5,282 nucleotides of DNA, from NCBI GenBank assembly GCA_964522445.1, contig CAZFUY010000146.1, positions 1 through 5,282 of the forward strand, read 5' to 3'. Position numbers and translations under genes: made by a program. The DNA is from CAZFUY01 sp964522445. GTDB taxonomy: Bacteria > Pseudomonadota > Gammaproteobacteria > SZUA-229. This document shows, piece after piece, positions 1 to 5,282 of the stretch (position 1 is its first letter; each line of letters starts with the position of its first letter). The notes under the pieces were generated by a model. The model worked only from the letters and a program-made list of their open reading frames with translations. It made no database searches and had not been told where the DNA came from.

Positions 1-896
1 TGGTCACGACCAATGATGAAGTGAGTTGCGCCCATGTTTTGACGGAATACAGCGTGCAGTACGCCTTCGCGTGGACCTGCATAAAGCATATCAAAACCGT
101 AACCTGTAACCATTGCGCTGTTTTCTGGGAAGTACAGTTCAACCATTTTACGAATGGCGGCATCACGAACAGGAGCAGGAATATCACCAGGCTTCAGTTT
201 GCCCAGTAGCATGTGGATAACCAGACCATCACAACCTAAGCGATCCATTGCCATGTGGCAGAGCTCTTCGTGCGCCAGGTGCATTGGGTTACGAGTTTGG
301 AAAGCAACAATTTTTTTCCAGCCGCGTTCAGCAATTTCGTTACGAATTTCAACAGCAGTACGGAAAGTATCTGGGAATTCAGTCTGGAAGTAAGAAAAGT
401 TTAATACTTTGATTGAACCAGAAATACAAACTTTACCCTGAGAATTAAAGGCTTCAACACCTGGGTGATCTTCGTCTGGGCTTGGCGCATAAACTTTTTC
501 AGAGATCATAGCCATGTCTGCATCGCTGAATTCTTCAACGGCATCAACGTCCATAACGGCAAGTATTGGATTGCCTTCTACATTTGGATCTTTAAGTGCA
601 ATGCGATCGCCCGCTTTAATTGAACCGGCATCTTCAACCAGGTTTAAAACAGGAGTAGGCCAGAACAAACCTGAAGATGTTTTCAGGTCTGTTGCAACAG
701 ATAGTGCATCTGCTTTATTCATGTAACCTGTTAAAGGGTTGAAATAACCCGCACCTAACATAACGGCATTAGCAGCAGTAGCTGAGCTAACAATAATAGA
801 AGCCAGACCTTCAGCTTCTTTTTGTAAGGTATCGTTTTCAGCTGAATCGTATACAAATAACGGATTCAGTTCGTCAGAACCATGAGGTTTAATCAT
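1..896 (-). CDS. sat: ATP sulfurylase (sulfate adenylyltransferase), 3' part beyond the window
   Basis: Homo-oligomeric ATP sulfurylase, which interconverts ATP plus sulfate with adenylyl sulfate (APS) plus pyrophosphate in the cytoplasm. In sulfur oxidisers the family usually runs towards ATP, using APS from AprAB. The first 298 codons are visible; the family is about 400 residues, so roughly the last quarter lies off the left edge. The reading frame is open throughout. An N-terminal PUA-like domain covers about residues 1-160. The catalytic domain follows, with the nucleotide-binding QTRNPMHLAH motif at 200-209 (the HxxH histidines are 206 and 209), and GRD at 296-298 begins the GRDH motif, cut by the edge. 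The ATG at 896-894 is supported by GAGGAG (909-904) seven bases upstream and by the typical start MIKPHGSDEL. It is not the CysD/CysN type. Family is certain; the direction of reaction is inferred from relatives. Any APS-kinase fusion at the C-terminus could not be seen. Confidence 0.96.
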   Translation of the reverse strand, partial: MIKPHGSDELNPLFVYDSAENDTLQKEAEGLASIIVSSATAANAVMLGAGYFNPLTGYMNKADALSVATDLKTSSGLFWPTPVLNLVEDAGSIKAGDRIALKDPNVEGNPILAVMDVDAVEEFSDADMAMISEKVYAPSPDEDHPGVEAFNSQGKVCISGSIKVLNFSYFQTEFPDTFRTAVEIRNEIAERGWKKIVAFQTRNPMHLAHEELCHMAMDRLGCDGLVIHMLLGKLKPGDIPAPVRDAAIRKMVELYFPENSAMVTGYGFDMLYAGPREGVLHAVFRQNMGATHFIIGRD

Positions 897-979
897 GTAG
901 TGTCTCCTCGACTATCACGCTGACCCAACGTCAGCACCATTTTTAAAATTTGAAATCGCCGTAGACTATCTGTATTTTG

Positions 980-1009
980 CTTATATAGACTTGATTTCTG
1001 TCATATAAA
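980..1009 (-). promoter_or_regulatory. possible sat promoter
   Basis: On the minus strand TTTATA (1009-1004) lies 18 bases before TATAAG (985-980). They match the sigma-70 -35 and -10 consensus at 4 of 6 and 5 of 6 positions. Transcription would start near 973 and give a leader of about 77 bases before the sat ATG. The surrounding DNA is AT-rich, so such a match can occur by chance. Another candidate, TAGAAT near 1045 on the minus strand, has no good -35. Confidence 0.3.
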
Positions 1010-1217
1010 TCTGTCTAGGCACTAAAAAATTGTGGGCTGCATTCTACAGTAAAACAACATATTTTCGTAGTCTGGCAGGTTGTTAACCATAATATAGGGG
1101 TTTTGGATTCTGGCTAATACATATCATTATGTCTGGGATGAGTTTTTTTTATAAATAGCATCTGGTACCGGAGCGGGTGCATACTTTTCTTATGCCATGC
1201 CTTTGTGGTGAGATGAA

Positions 1218-1250
1218 ATACAGTTTATCGCTCTTTGATCTGGACTGTAT
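1218..1250 (-). repeat. inverted repeat just downstream of trkH
   Basis: ATACAGT (1218-1224) and ACTGTAT (1244-1250) are perfect 7-base inverted copies around a 19-base loop. They begin 8 bases after the trkH stop codon. On the trkH strand the right arm is followed only by TTCATC rather than a U-run, and the stem is AT-rich. It is therefore at best a weak or Rho-assisted transcript end, and could equally be an operator-like site or chance. Confidence 0.3.
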
Positions 1251-1257
1251 AGCTAAA

Positions 1258-2703
1258 TTAGCCCCGCCAGTATTCTGGCGTTAAAACAACCAGAATAGTA
1301 AAAATCTCCAGTCGCCCCATTAGCATTGCAATCATACTGATTGATTTCCCTGTATCGCTAAGGCTGGTAAAGGTGTAGGCAACATCCCCCAGCCCGGGGC
1401 CCATATTATTCATACAGGTAGCAATAGCAGAAAAAGCGGTTACCTGATCAACACCTGTGTGCATAAGCCACAACATTAAAATTACAAAGGTTGCAACATA
1501 GGCAGCAAAAAATCCCCAGACGGCATTAATGGTTCTATTTTCAATCAGACGACCACCAATCAGAATAGGGATCAATGCATGGGGGTGGATTAATAATCGT
1601 ATTTCTCTCCAGCCCTGACGAATCATTAACATAATCCGCATCACTTTCATGCCGCCCGCAGTAGATCCGCCGCAACCACCAACAAAACTAATAAAGATCA
1701 GCAGCACGGGTAAAAAGTCCGGCCAGTGAGAAAAATCTACTGTGCCAAAGCCTGTGCTGGTTACTACAGACACCACCTCAAAAGCCGAGTCACGAAAAGC
1801 TTCACTTAATGATGGGTAACTGCCTGATGAAAATAAAATATAACTTACCAGAAGCACAATAAATGTAACAAAAAAAAGAAAGCCTGAAACTTCCCTGTTT
1901 TTTAAATATAACATGGGGTTTCTATTATGAATAACCATGTAATGTACGCCAAAATTAATTGCGCCCAGTAGCATAAATACAATGGCAATAATATCGATAG
2001 CGGTGCTATTAAAATAGCCTAAACTGGCATCATGGGTAGAAAAACCACCAGTAGAAACAGTGGATAAACTATGTGCAATAGCATCAAAAGGTGACATGCC
2101 TGCAAACCAGTATGCCAGTGCATTAGCCACCGTAATGGCGACATAAATCACCCACAGGATGCGGGCGCTTTGAGCCAGTCTTGGGGTCATTTTTTCTTCT
2201 TTGAATGGGCCAGGTGCTTCAGCTTTATACATCTGCATTCCACCTATCCCCAGCATGGGCAGTATGGCCACTGCCAGCACTATCATCCCCATGCCACCCA
2301 GCCACTGTAACTGTTGACGATATAAAAGTAATGAACGGGGTAGATCATCCAGACCAACAATAACTGTAGCGCCCGTTGTGGTAATAGCGGAGACCGCCTC
2401 AAATAATGCGTTGAGATAAGAAAGGTGAGCGCCTAAGTACAGAGGAATGGCCGATAGCATACTCAGGCCAACCCAGAGTAATACAACAATTAAAAAACCA
2501 TCTCGGGTAACCAGGGGTTGTTTTTTTTTGAAACCCGCTAACCAGAGCAATAAACCTACGGAGAAAATTGCCAGCATGGGATAAAGAAAATGTAATAGCT
2601 CGCCATCCTGATACCAAAAGGAAACGGCGACAGGCATAAGTAGAGTTACGCTGAACAGCATTGAAATAAAGCCAATAATACTGAACAACGTAATAATACG
2701 CAT
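1258..2703 (-). CDS. trkH: Trk potassium uptake system membrane subunit TrkH
   Basis: Inner-membrane pore subunit of the Trk K+ uptake system, normally gated by the cytoplasmic NAD/ATP-binding partner TrkA, which is not in this window. The protein is almost all hydrophobic helices and shows the four pore-loop repeats of the SKT superfamily. With the ATG start, the filter segments are TTTGAT (108-113), STVSTGGFS (214-222), TSTGFGT (315-321) and CMNNMGPGLG (430-439). The glycine-rich intramembrane gating loop (GGCGGSTAGG, about 342-351) is present, and the protein ends in the family-typical LEIFT...TPEYWRG. Length is 481 residues against 483 in E. coli, so it looks complete. I chose the ATG at 2703. 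An in-frame TTG at 2724 would add seven residues, but it sits 7 bases after the tRNA CCA with no room for a ribosome site. Even the ATG has only a weak AGG (2716-2714). The gene may share a transcript with the tRNA upstream. Confidence 0.95.
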   Translation of the reverse strand: MRIITLFSIIGFISMLFSVTLLMPVAVSFWYQDGELLHFLYPMLAIFSVGLLLWLAGFKKKQPLVTRDGFLIVVLLWVGLSMLSAIPLYLGAHLSYLNALFEAVSAITTTGATVIVGLDDLPRSLLLYRQQLQWLGGMGMIVLAVAILPMLGIGGMQMYKAEAPGPFKEEKMTPRLAQSARILWVIYVAITVANALAYWFAGMSPFDAIAHSLSTVSTGGFSTHDASLGYFNSTAIDIIAIVFMLLGAINFGVHYMVIHNRNPMLYLKNREVSGFLFFVTFIVLLVSYILFSSGSYPSLSEAFRDSAFEVVSVVTSTGFGTVDFSHWPDFLPVLLIFISFVGGCGGSTAGGMKVMRIMLMIRQGWREIRLLIHPHALIPILIGGRLIENRTINAVWGFFAAYVATFVILMLWLMHTGVDQVTAFSAIATCMNNMGPGLGDVAYTFTSLSDTGKSISMIAMLMGRLEIFTILVVLTPEYWRG

Positions 2704-2731
2704 ATAGATCAATTGCCTATACAATAAAAAT

Positions 2732-2821
2732 TGGCGGAGAGAGAGGGATTCGAACCCTCGATACGTTTGACCGTATACACGCTTTCCAGGCGTGCTCCTT
2801 CAACCACTCGGACACCTCTCC
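2732..2821 (-). tRNA. tRNA-Ser (anticodon GGA)
   Basis: Complete class II serine tRNA, which reads UCC and UCU codons. The acceptor stem GGAGAGG (2821-2815) pairs with TCTCTCC (2742-2736), with one terminal G-U pair. The discriminator is G (2735) and CCA is encoded (2734-2732). The anticodon stem CACGC/GCGTG encloses the loop CTGGAAA, giving anticodon GGA. The long variable arm has the stem ATACG/CGTAT typical of tRNA-Ser, and the T arm is GAGGG-TTCGAAT-CCCTC. No intron or mismatch that would suggest a pseudogene is visible. It lies just upstream of trkH on the same strand and is divergent from the SRP RNA gene. Confidence 0.98.
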
Positions 2822-2835
2822 AGAATGGGGTGGAG

Positions 2836-2862
2836 ACTATATCAGCAAAGGCTGAGCGTCAA
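2836..2862 (-). promoter_or_regulatory. probable tRNA-Ser promoter
   Basis: On the minus strand TTGACG (2862-2857; 5 of 6 to the -35 consensus) is followed after 15 bases by TATAGT (2841-2836; 5 of 6 to the -10). The expected start is near 2829, about eight bases before the mature tRNA 5' end. The spacer is short for sigma-70. The CCACCCC stretch just downstream (2833-2827) is a GC-rich discriminator as found at stringently controlled stable-RNA promoters. Confidence 0.55.
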
Positions 2863-2912
2863 TAGTGAGTGCGTTGTTGGTATTGTAATTTGCATAATAG
2901 AGTGAATGTTGG

Positions 2913-2941
2913 TTGAAACCCGGCGCTAAACTCTGGATAAT
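2913..2941 (+). promoter_or_regulatory. probable SRP RNA (ffs) promoter
   Basis: TTGAAA (2913-2918) and GATAAT (2936-2941) each match the sigma-70 consensus at 5 of 6 positions and are separated by the ideal 17 bases. The predicted start, 7-8 bases after the -10, falls at 2948-2949, exactly where the 5' strand of the SRP RNA terminal stem begins. The intervening CCACCCC (2942-2948) is a GC-rich discriminator, which suggests growth-rate or ppGpp control; that last point is inference. Confidence 0.75.
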
Positions 2942-2948
2942 CCACCCC

Positions 2949-3060
2949 GGCAATCTGCATTGGTTCCCCCGCGACAATTAGCTGTGAACTCCGCCAGGCC
3001 CGGAAGGGAGCAACGGTAACAGTGACATTGGGCGCCGGGGTGTGGCTGATGTGGGTTGCC
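2949..3060 (+). ncRNA. ffs: 4.5S RNA, signal recognition particle RNA (small bacterial type)
   Basis: RNA component of the signal recognition particle. It binds Ffh and the receptor FtsY to deliver nascent inner-membrane proteins to the Sec translocon. The apical domain IV is clear: CAGGCCCGG-AA-GGGAGCA (about 2995-3012) with the GGAA tetraloop at 3002-3005 and the conserved AGCA side of the Ffh-binding internal loop. It is very similar to E. coli 4.5S RNA. The TGGTTCCCCCGC segment (2961-2972) faces GCCGGGGTGTGGC on the 3' side. The ends are set by a 12-base terminal stem, GGCAATCTGCAT (2949-2960) with ATGTGGGTTGCC (3049-3060), which pairs fully if G-U is allowed. That gives about 112 nt, close to the 114 nt of E. 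coli. A strong promoter places the start at 2949. The location upstream of dnaX is seen in related genomes. Exact ends are predicted to within a few bases. Confidence 0.93.
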
Positions 3061-3070
3061 ACTTTCTTCT
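3049..3070 (+). terminator. possible ffs transcript end
   Basis: The 3' arm of the SRP RNA terminal stem (ending GTTGCC at 3060) is followed by the pyrimidine-rich ACTTTCTTCT. The stem closure plus this imperfect U tract could act as a terminator or processing end. The U-run is interrupted, so some read-through into dnaX is plausible. Confidence 0.35.
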
Positions 3071-3097
3071 AAAAACTTGATTATCACTGTGCATTTT

Positions 3098-3120
3098 TTG
3101 TTTAAACAACATGCTAAACT
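3098..3120 (+). promoter_or_regulatory. possible dnaX promoter
   Basis: TGCTAAACT (3112-3120) resembles an extended -10 (TGnTATAAT). The region 17-18 bases upstream is a T-rich tract with no convincing -35 hexamer. The 87-base gap between ffs and dnaX is otherwise AT-rich. dnaX may be transcribed from here, by read-through from ffs, or both. Confidence 0.3.
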
Positions 3121-3147
3121 TTCCGTTTTTACTAAATCAGGAATGAT

Positions 3148-4752
3148 ATGAGCTATCAGGTTTTAGCGCGTAAATGGCGACCCGCGAATTTTACCGAGAT
3201 GGTAGGGCAGGATCATGTCCTGCGAGCTTTAATCAATGCCCTGGATGAACAACGCCTGCACCATGCCTATTTACTTACCGGCACTCGCGGTGTCGGTAAA
3301 CCCACCGTTGCTCGTATCTTTGCAAAATCTCTTAACTGTGAAACAGGTATTACTTCAAAACCCTGTGGCACATGCTCTGCCTGCACTGACATTGCAGAAG
3401 GCCGATTTATAGATTTAATTGAAGTGGATGCGGCTTCACGCACCAAAGTTGAAGATACACGAGAGCTACTTGATAACGTGCAATATGCACCGACCCATGG
3501 CCGCTTTAAAGTCTATCTTATCGATGAAGTACACATGCTTTCCGGTCACAGTTTTAATGCGCTATTAAAAACGCTGGAAGAGCCACCACCCCATGTAAAA
3601 TTTTTGCTGGCGACAACAGATCCACAGAAATTACCCGTCACAGTGCTGTCTCGCTGTTTGCAGTTCAATCTTAAACGCATGCCTGTGCCATTGATTGAAG
3701 GCCATCTCAAGCACATTCTGCAACAGGAACAAACGGAGTTTGATGACAAAGCAATCCGTCTGCTATCCCATGGTGCAGATGGTTCTATGCGTGATGCCTT
3801 AAGTTTGCTGGATCAGGCGATTGCCTATGGTGCTGGCAAACTGAACAGTGATGAAGTGCAGGCCATGCTGGGTACAGTATCCAGTGATCGAACCCTGGCC
3901 ATTTTAAAAGCATTAATTGCTGGCGATGCGCAGGCAATGATGGCAGAAGTGGCTGCACTGGCTGAAATGACACCCGATTATCAGATGGCGCTGGCTGATT
4001 TATTAGTGTTATTACATCAGATTGCACTGGCACAATATGCGCCTGATGCCGTTGATGAGACTCTGGTAGATGGTGAAGTTTTGCAGAAAATTGCCACGGA
4101 GATTTCCGCTGAAGATGTGCAGTTATTTTATCAGGTGGGTTTAATTGGTCGAAAAGACCTGCCTATGGCACCCAATGCAAGAAGCGGATTTGAGATGGCA
4201 TTGCTAAGAATGCTGGCCTTTAGACCGCAGTCTGGTCAAACTCAAATAGCACCGACTCAAACAGTTCAGGCCAGAACGCCTGCCCCTGCTACTTCAACTC
4301 CTGTTGTTTCAGCTGAGATGAATACGCCAGAGACTAGCCATGCAGCGCCTGTTGCTGCTCCGAGTGTAGCGGCCAGTGATAATTGGCAGGGCTTGATTGA
4401 AGCTATGAACATTCGCGGCATGGTTAAACAGCTAGCCGTTAATTGTGTATTGCAAAATCGCAATGGCAATGAAATGCAGCTGTTATTAAACCAGGAACAC
4501 AGCCAGTTAGTGAATCCCGGTTTACAGGGTAAATTACAGGAAGCGTTAAGTAATTACCTGAGTGAAAAAATAAAACTGGAGATCAGTATCGGTGAGGCAA
4601 CAACAGAATCACCCGCACAGACAGCAGCCCGTAATGTAGCTGAAAAACAGCAGGCGGCAGAGCAGTCTATCGAACAGGATCCTATGGTGCAGGCTTTAAA
4701 AGATAATTTTGGAGCGGAAGTTGTGCCTAATTCAGTGCGACCAGTAGAGTAA
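3148..4752 (+). CDS. dnaX: DNA polymerase III subunit tau (gamma/tau), DnaX
   Basis: ATPase of the clamp loader, which opens the beta clamp and, as tau, ties polymerase III cores and DnaB helicase together. Residue numbering runs level with E. coli at the N-terminus. AAA+ features are: Walker A GTRGVGKPT (45-53), zinc cysteines C64, C73, C76 and C79, Walker B LIDEVH (124-129), arginine-finger SRC (168-170), and sensor-2 GSMRD (212-216). The collar domain extends to about 365. A Pro/Thr/Ala-rich linker (about 366-408) leads to a C-terminal tau domain V (about 410-534), which in the family contacts the alpha polymerase subunit. At 534 residues it is shorter than E. coli tau (643), mostly in the linker and domain IV region. 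Walker A residue 52, normally Thr/Ser that coordinates Mg-ATP, is Pro (codon CCC, 3301-3303), which is highly unusual. No A-rich frameshift site for making gamma is seen near the linker. AGGA (3139-3142) five bases before the ATG supports the start, which begins MSYQVLARKWRP as in the family. Confidence 0.97.
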   Translation: MSYQVLARKWRPANFTEMVGQDHVLRALINALDEQRLHHAYLLTGTRGVGKPTVARIFAKSLNCETGITSKPCGTCSACTDIAEGRFIDLIEVDAASRTKVEDTRELLDNVQYAPTHGRFKVYLIDEVHMLSGHSFNALLKTLEEPPPHVKFLLATTDPQKLPVTVLSRCLQFNLKRMPVPLIEGHLKHILQQEQTEFDDKAIRLLSHGADGSMRDALSLLDQAIAYGAGKLNSDEVQAMLGTVSSDRTLAILKALIAGDAQAMMAEVAALAEMTPDYQMALADLLVLLHQIALAQYAPDAVDETLVDGEVLQKIATEISAEDVQLFYQVGLIGRKDLPMAPNARSGFEMALLRMLAFRPQSGQTQIAPTQTVQARTPAPATSTPVVSAEMNTPETSHAAPVAAPSVAASDNWQGLIEAMNIRGMVKQLAVNCVLQNRNGNEMQLLLNQEHSQLVNPGLQGKLQEALSNYLSEKIKLEISIGEATTESPAQTAARNVAEKQQAAEQSIEQDPMVQALKDNFGAEVVPNSVRPVE

Positions 4753-4767
4753 AGCAATATTTTTTAG

Positions 4768-4793
4768 ATCCCCACCTGTTATAGGGAGGGGGA
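4768..4793 (+). other. imperfect hairpin between dnaX and ybaB
   Basis: TCCCC (4769-4773) can pair with GGGGA, and CCT with AGG closer to the GTTAT loop, with an unpaired A facing GAG between the two helices. It is not followed by a U-run on either strand, so it is not a standard terminator. It could slow read-through, protect processed mRNA ends, or be incidental. Confidence 0.3.
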
Positions 4794-4830
4794 ATACATA
4801 TTTAGATTACTTAATTATAGAGGAATAGCC

Positions 4831-5154
4831 ATGAAAGGTGGAATCGGTAATATGATGAAACAGGCGCAAAAGATGCAGGCAGATATGCAGAAAGCGCAGG
4901 AAGAAATAGCCAATATGGAAGTCGAAGGCCAGTCCGGTGGTGGCATGGTTAAGGTAAAAATGAATGGTCGTCATGAGGTGCGTCGAGTTGAGCTGGATGA
5001 GAGCCTGATGGAAGACGATAAAGAAATGATTGAGGACTTGCTGGCAGCCGCTGTTAACGATGCTGTGCGTAAAATTGAAACAGAATCTCAGGAAAAAATG
5101 TCAGGTGTTACAGCGGGCATGAATCTTCCCGGTGGTATGAAACTGCCTTTCTAA
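4831..5154 (+). CDS. ybaB: YbaB/EbfC family nucleoid-associated protein
   Basis: Small DNA-binding protein of the YbaB/EbfC family. Members form tweezer-like dimers on DNA and are linked to nucleoid structure, gene regulation and, through the conserved gene order, to RecR and DnaX. The 107 residues compare with 109 in E. coli. The order is an N-terminal helix rich in Met, Gln and Lys (about 5-30, with the MKQAQKMQ motif), a central beta sheet (VEGQSGGGMVKVKMNG, about 31-46, then RRVELD), and a C-terminal helix from LMEDDKEMIEDLLAAAVNDA. It ends with the family-typical GMNLPGGMKLPF. The start is set by AGAGGA (4819-4824), six bases before the ATG. It is 78 bases after dnaX and directly abuts recR, so it is very probably in one operon with them. 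Its molecular role in this organism is known only from the family. Confidence 0.96.
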   Translation: MKGGIGNMMKQAQKMQADMQKAQEEIANMEVEGQSGGGMVKVKMNGRHEVRRVELDESLMEDDKEMIEDLLAAAVNDAVRKIETESQEKMSGVTAGMNLPGGMKLPF

Positions 5155-5282
5155 ATGAGTCATTCTCCTTTATTACTTCAGCTCATTGATAGCCTGCGTT
5201 GCCTGCCAGGAGTAGGGCCTAAATCTGCGCAACGTATGGCTTTTCATTTATTAGAGCGAGATAAAGAAGGCGCGCTAAAATT
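5155..5282 (+). CDS. recR: recombination mediator RecR, N-terminal part
   Basis: RecR acts with RecF and RecO to load RecA onto SSB-coated single-stranded gaps during repair. Only the first 42 codons are present; the family is about 200 residues, so most lies beyond the right edge. What is visible is diagnostic: the start MSHSPLLLQLIDSLRCLPGV leads into the helix-hairpin-helix motif (LPGVGPKSAQRMAFHLL, about 17-33), which is almost identical to E. coli RecR. The zinc finger and Toprim domain are not in view. The ATG begins on the base after the ybaB TAA stop (TAAATG) and has no strong ribosome site in the preceding ybaB codons, so translation is probably coupled to ybaB. Confidence 0.96.
   Translation, partial: MSHSPLLLQLIDSLRCLPGVGPKSAQRMAFHLLERDKEGALK

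Larger units (their letters stand above)
897..1257. other. non-coding gap between trkH and sat
   Basis: This 361-base stretch separates two leftward genes. I see no open frame with a ribosome site and no known RNA family in it. It holds the sat ribosome site (904-909), the possible sat promoter (980-1009), three TCTGT-type repeats on the plus strand (969, 997 and 1010), and a 7-base inverted repeat behind trkH (1218-1250). A T8 run at about 1143-1150 is not preceded by a hairpin on the plus strand. The length and AT content suggest that sat has its own promoter rather than reading through from trkH. Confidence 0.6.

Noticed and set aside
21..726. Three open frames on the plus strand (21-209, 154-393, 514-726)
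   Set aside because: They are antisense to sat, whose translation is clear across the whole stretch; their products resemble nothing and lack good ribosome sites.
1141..1152. T8 run as a rho-independent terminator
   Set aside because: No GC-rich hairpin precedes it on the plus strand and no gene ends there; on the minus strand it is an A-run.
2399..2617. Second minus-strand frame inside trkH
   Set aside because: It is an out-of-frame shadow of the trkH coding sequence.
2722..2724. TTG as the trkH start (488 residues)
   Set aside because: It is 7 bases after the tRNA CCA, so a ribosome site would have to lie within the tRNA; the ATG at 2703 gives a length close to E. coli TrkH. It is not fully excluded.
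2722..2732. T5 run after tRNA-Ser as its terminator
   Set aside because: The only hairpin just upstream is the tRNA's own fold, the run is short and interrupted, and trkH begins at once.
2704..2735. tRNA-Ser 3' end as an integration (att) site
   Set aside because: No integrase gene or duplicated tRNA 3' end is visible in the window, and the neighbouring gene is an ordinary housekeeping transporter.
2859..3062. Open frame of 67 codons on the minus strand
   Set aside because: It lies antisense to the SRP RNA gene and its promoter, has no family resemblance, and is explained by the conserved RNA.
3546..4757. Several minus-strand open frames opposite dnaX
   Set aside because: They are antisense shadows of a long conserved gene, with composition driven by its codons.

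Overview
The window looks like ordinary chromosome from a gammaproteobacterium that oxidises sulfur and probably grows autotrophically. Two things suggest this. The order SRP RNA (ffs) - dnaX - ybaB - recR is a classic gammaproteobacterial housekeeping cluster, and the encoded proteins resemble E. coli DnaX, YbaB and RecR closely. The left edge carries a homo-oligomeric ATP sulfurylase (Sat) of the kind used in dissimilatory sulfur metabolism, for example in purple sulfur bacteria and chemolithotrophic sulfur oxidisers. The genus cannot be named from this sequence. Base composition is moderate and no insertion sequence, phage gene, CRISPR array or toxin-antitoxin pair is visible.

Layout: the left half is read leftward. 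Positions 1-896 hold the first 298 codons of sat, which runs off the window. A 361-base non-coding gap follows (897-1257), with a possible sat promoter and a weak inverted repeat behind trkH. Then come trkH (K+ uptake, 1258-2703) and, 28 bases upstream of it on the same strand, a complete tRNA-Ser(GGA) gene (2732-2821). The 127 bases between the tRNA and the SRP RNA gene hold divergent promoter-like sequences for the two stable RNAs. The right half is read rightward: ffs (2949-3060), dnaX (3148-4752), ybaB (4831-5154) and the first 42 codons of recR (5155 to the edge).

How the genes work: ffs makes the RNA of the signal recognition particle. dnaX makes the tau clamp-loader subunit of DNA polymerase III. 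ybaB and recR (nucleoid protein and recombination mediator) follow it as a likely operon, with the recR start abutting the ybaB stop. trkH is the membrane channel of the Trk potassium system; its partner TrkA is not in view. Sat interconverts adenylyl sulfate plus pyrophosphate with ATP plus sulfate.

No new biological system was found. The oddest single item is a proline in place of the invariant Thr/Ser of the Walker A motif of DnaX (residue 52). It could be a sequencing error or a real loss of clamp-loader ATP chemistry, and it deserves checking. Other points of interest are the lack of a visible gamma-producing frameshift site in dnaX, the closely packed tRNA-Ser/trkH pair, and the shared CCACCCC discriminator next to the two divergent stable-RNA promoters.
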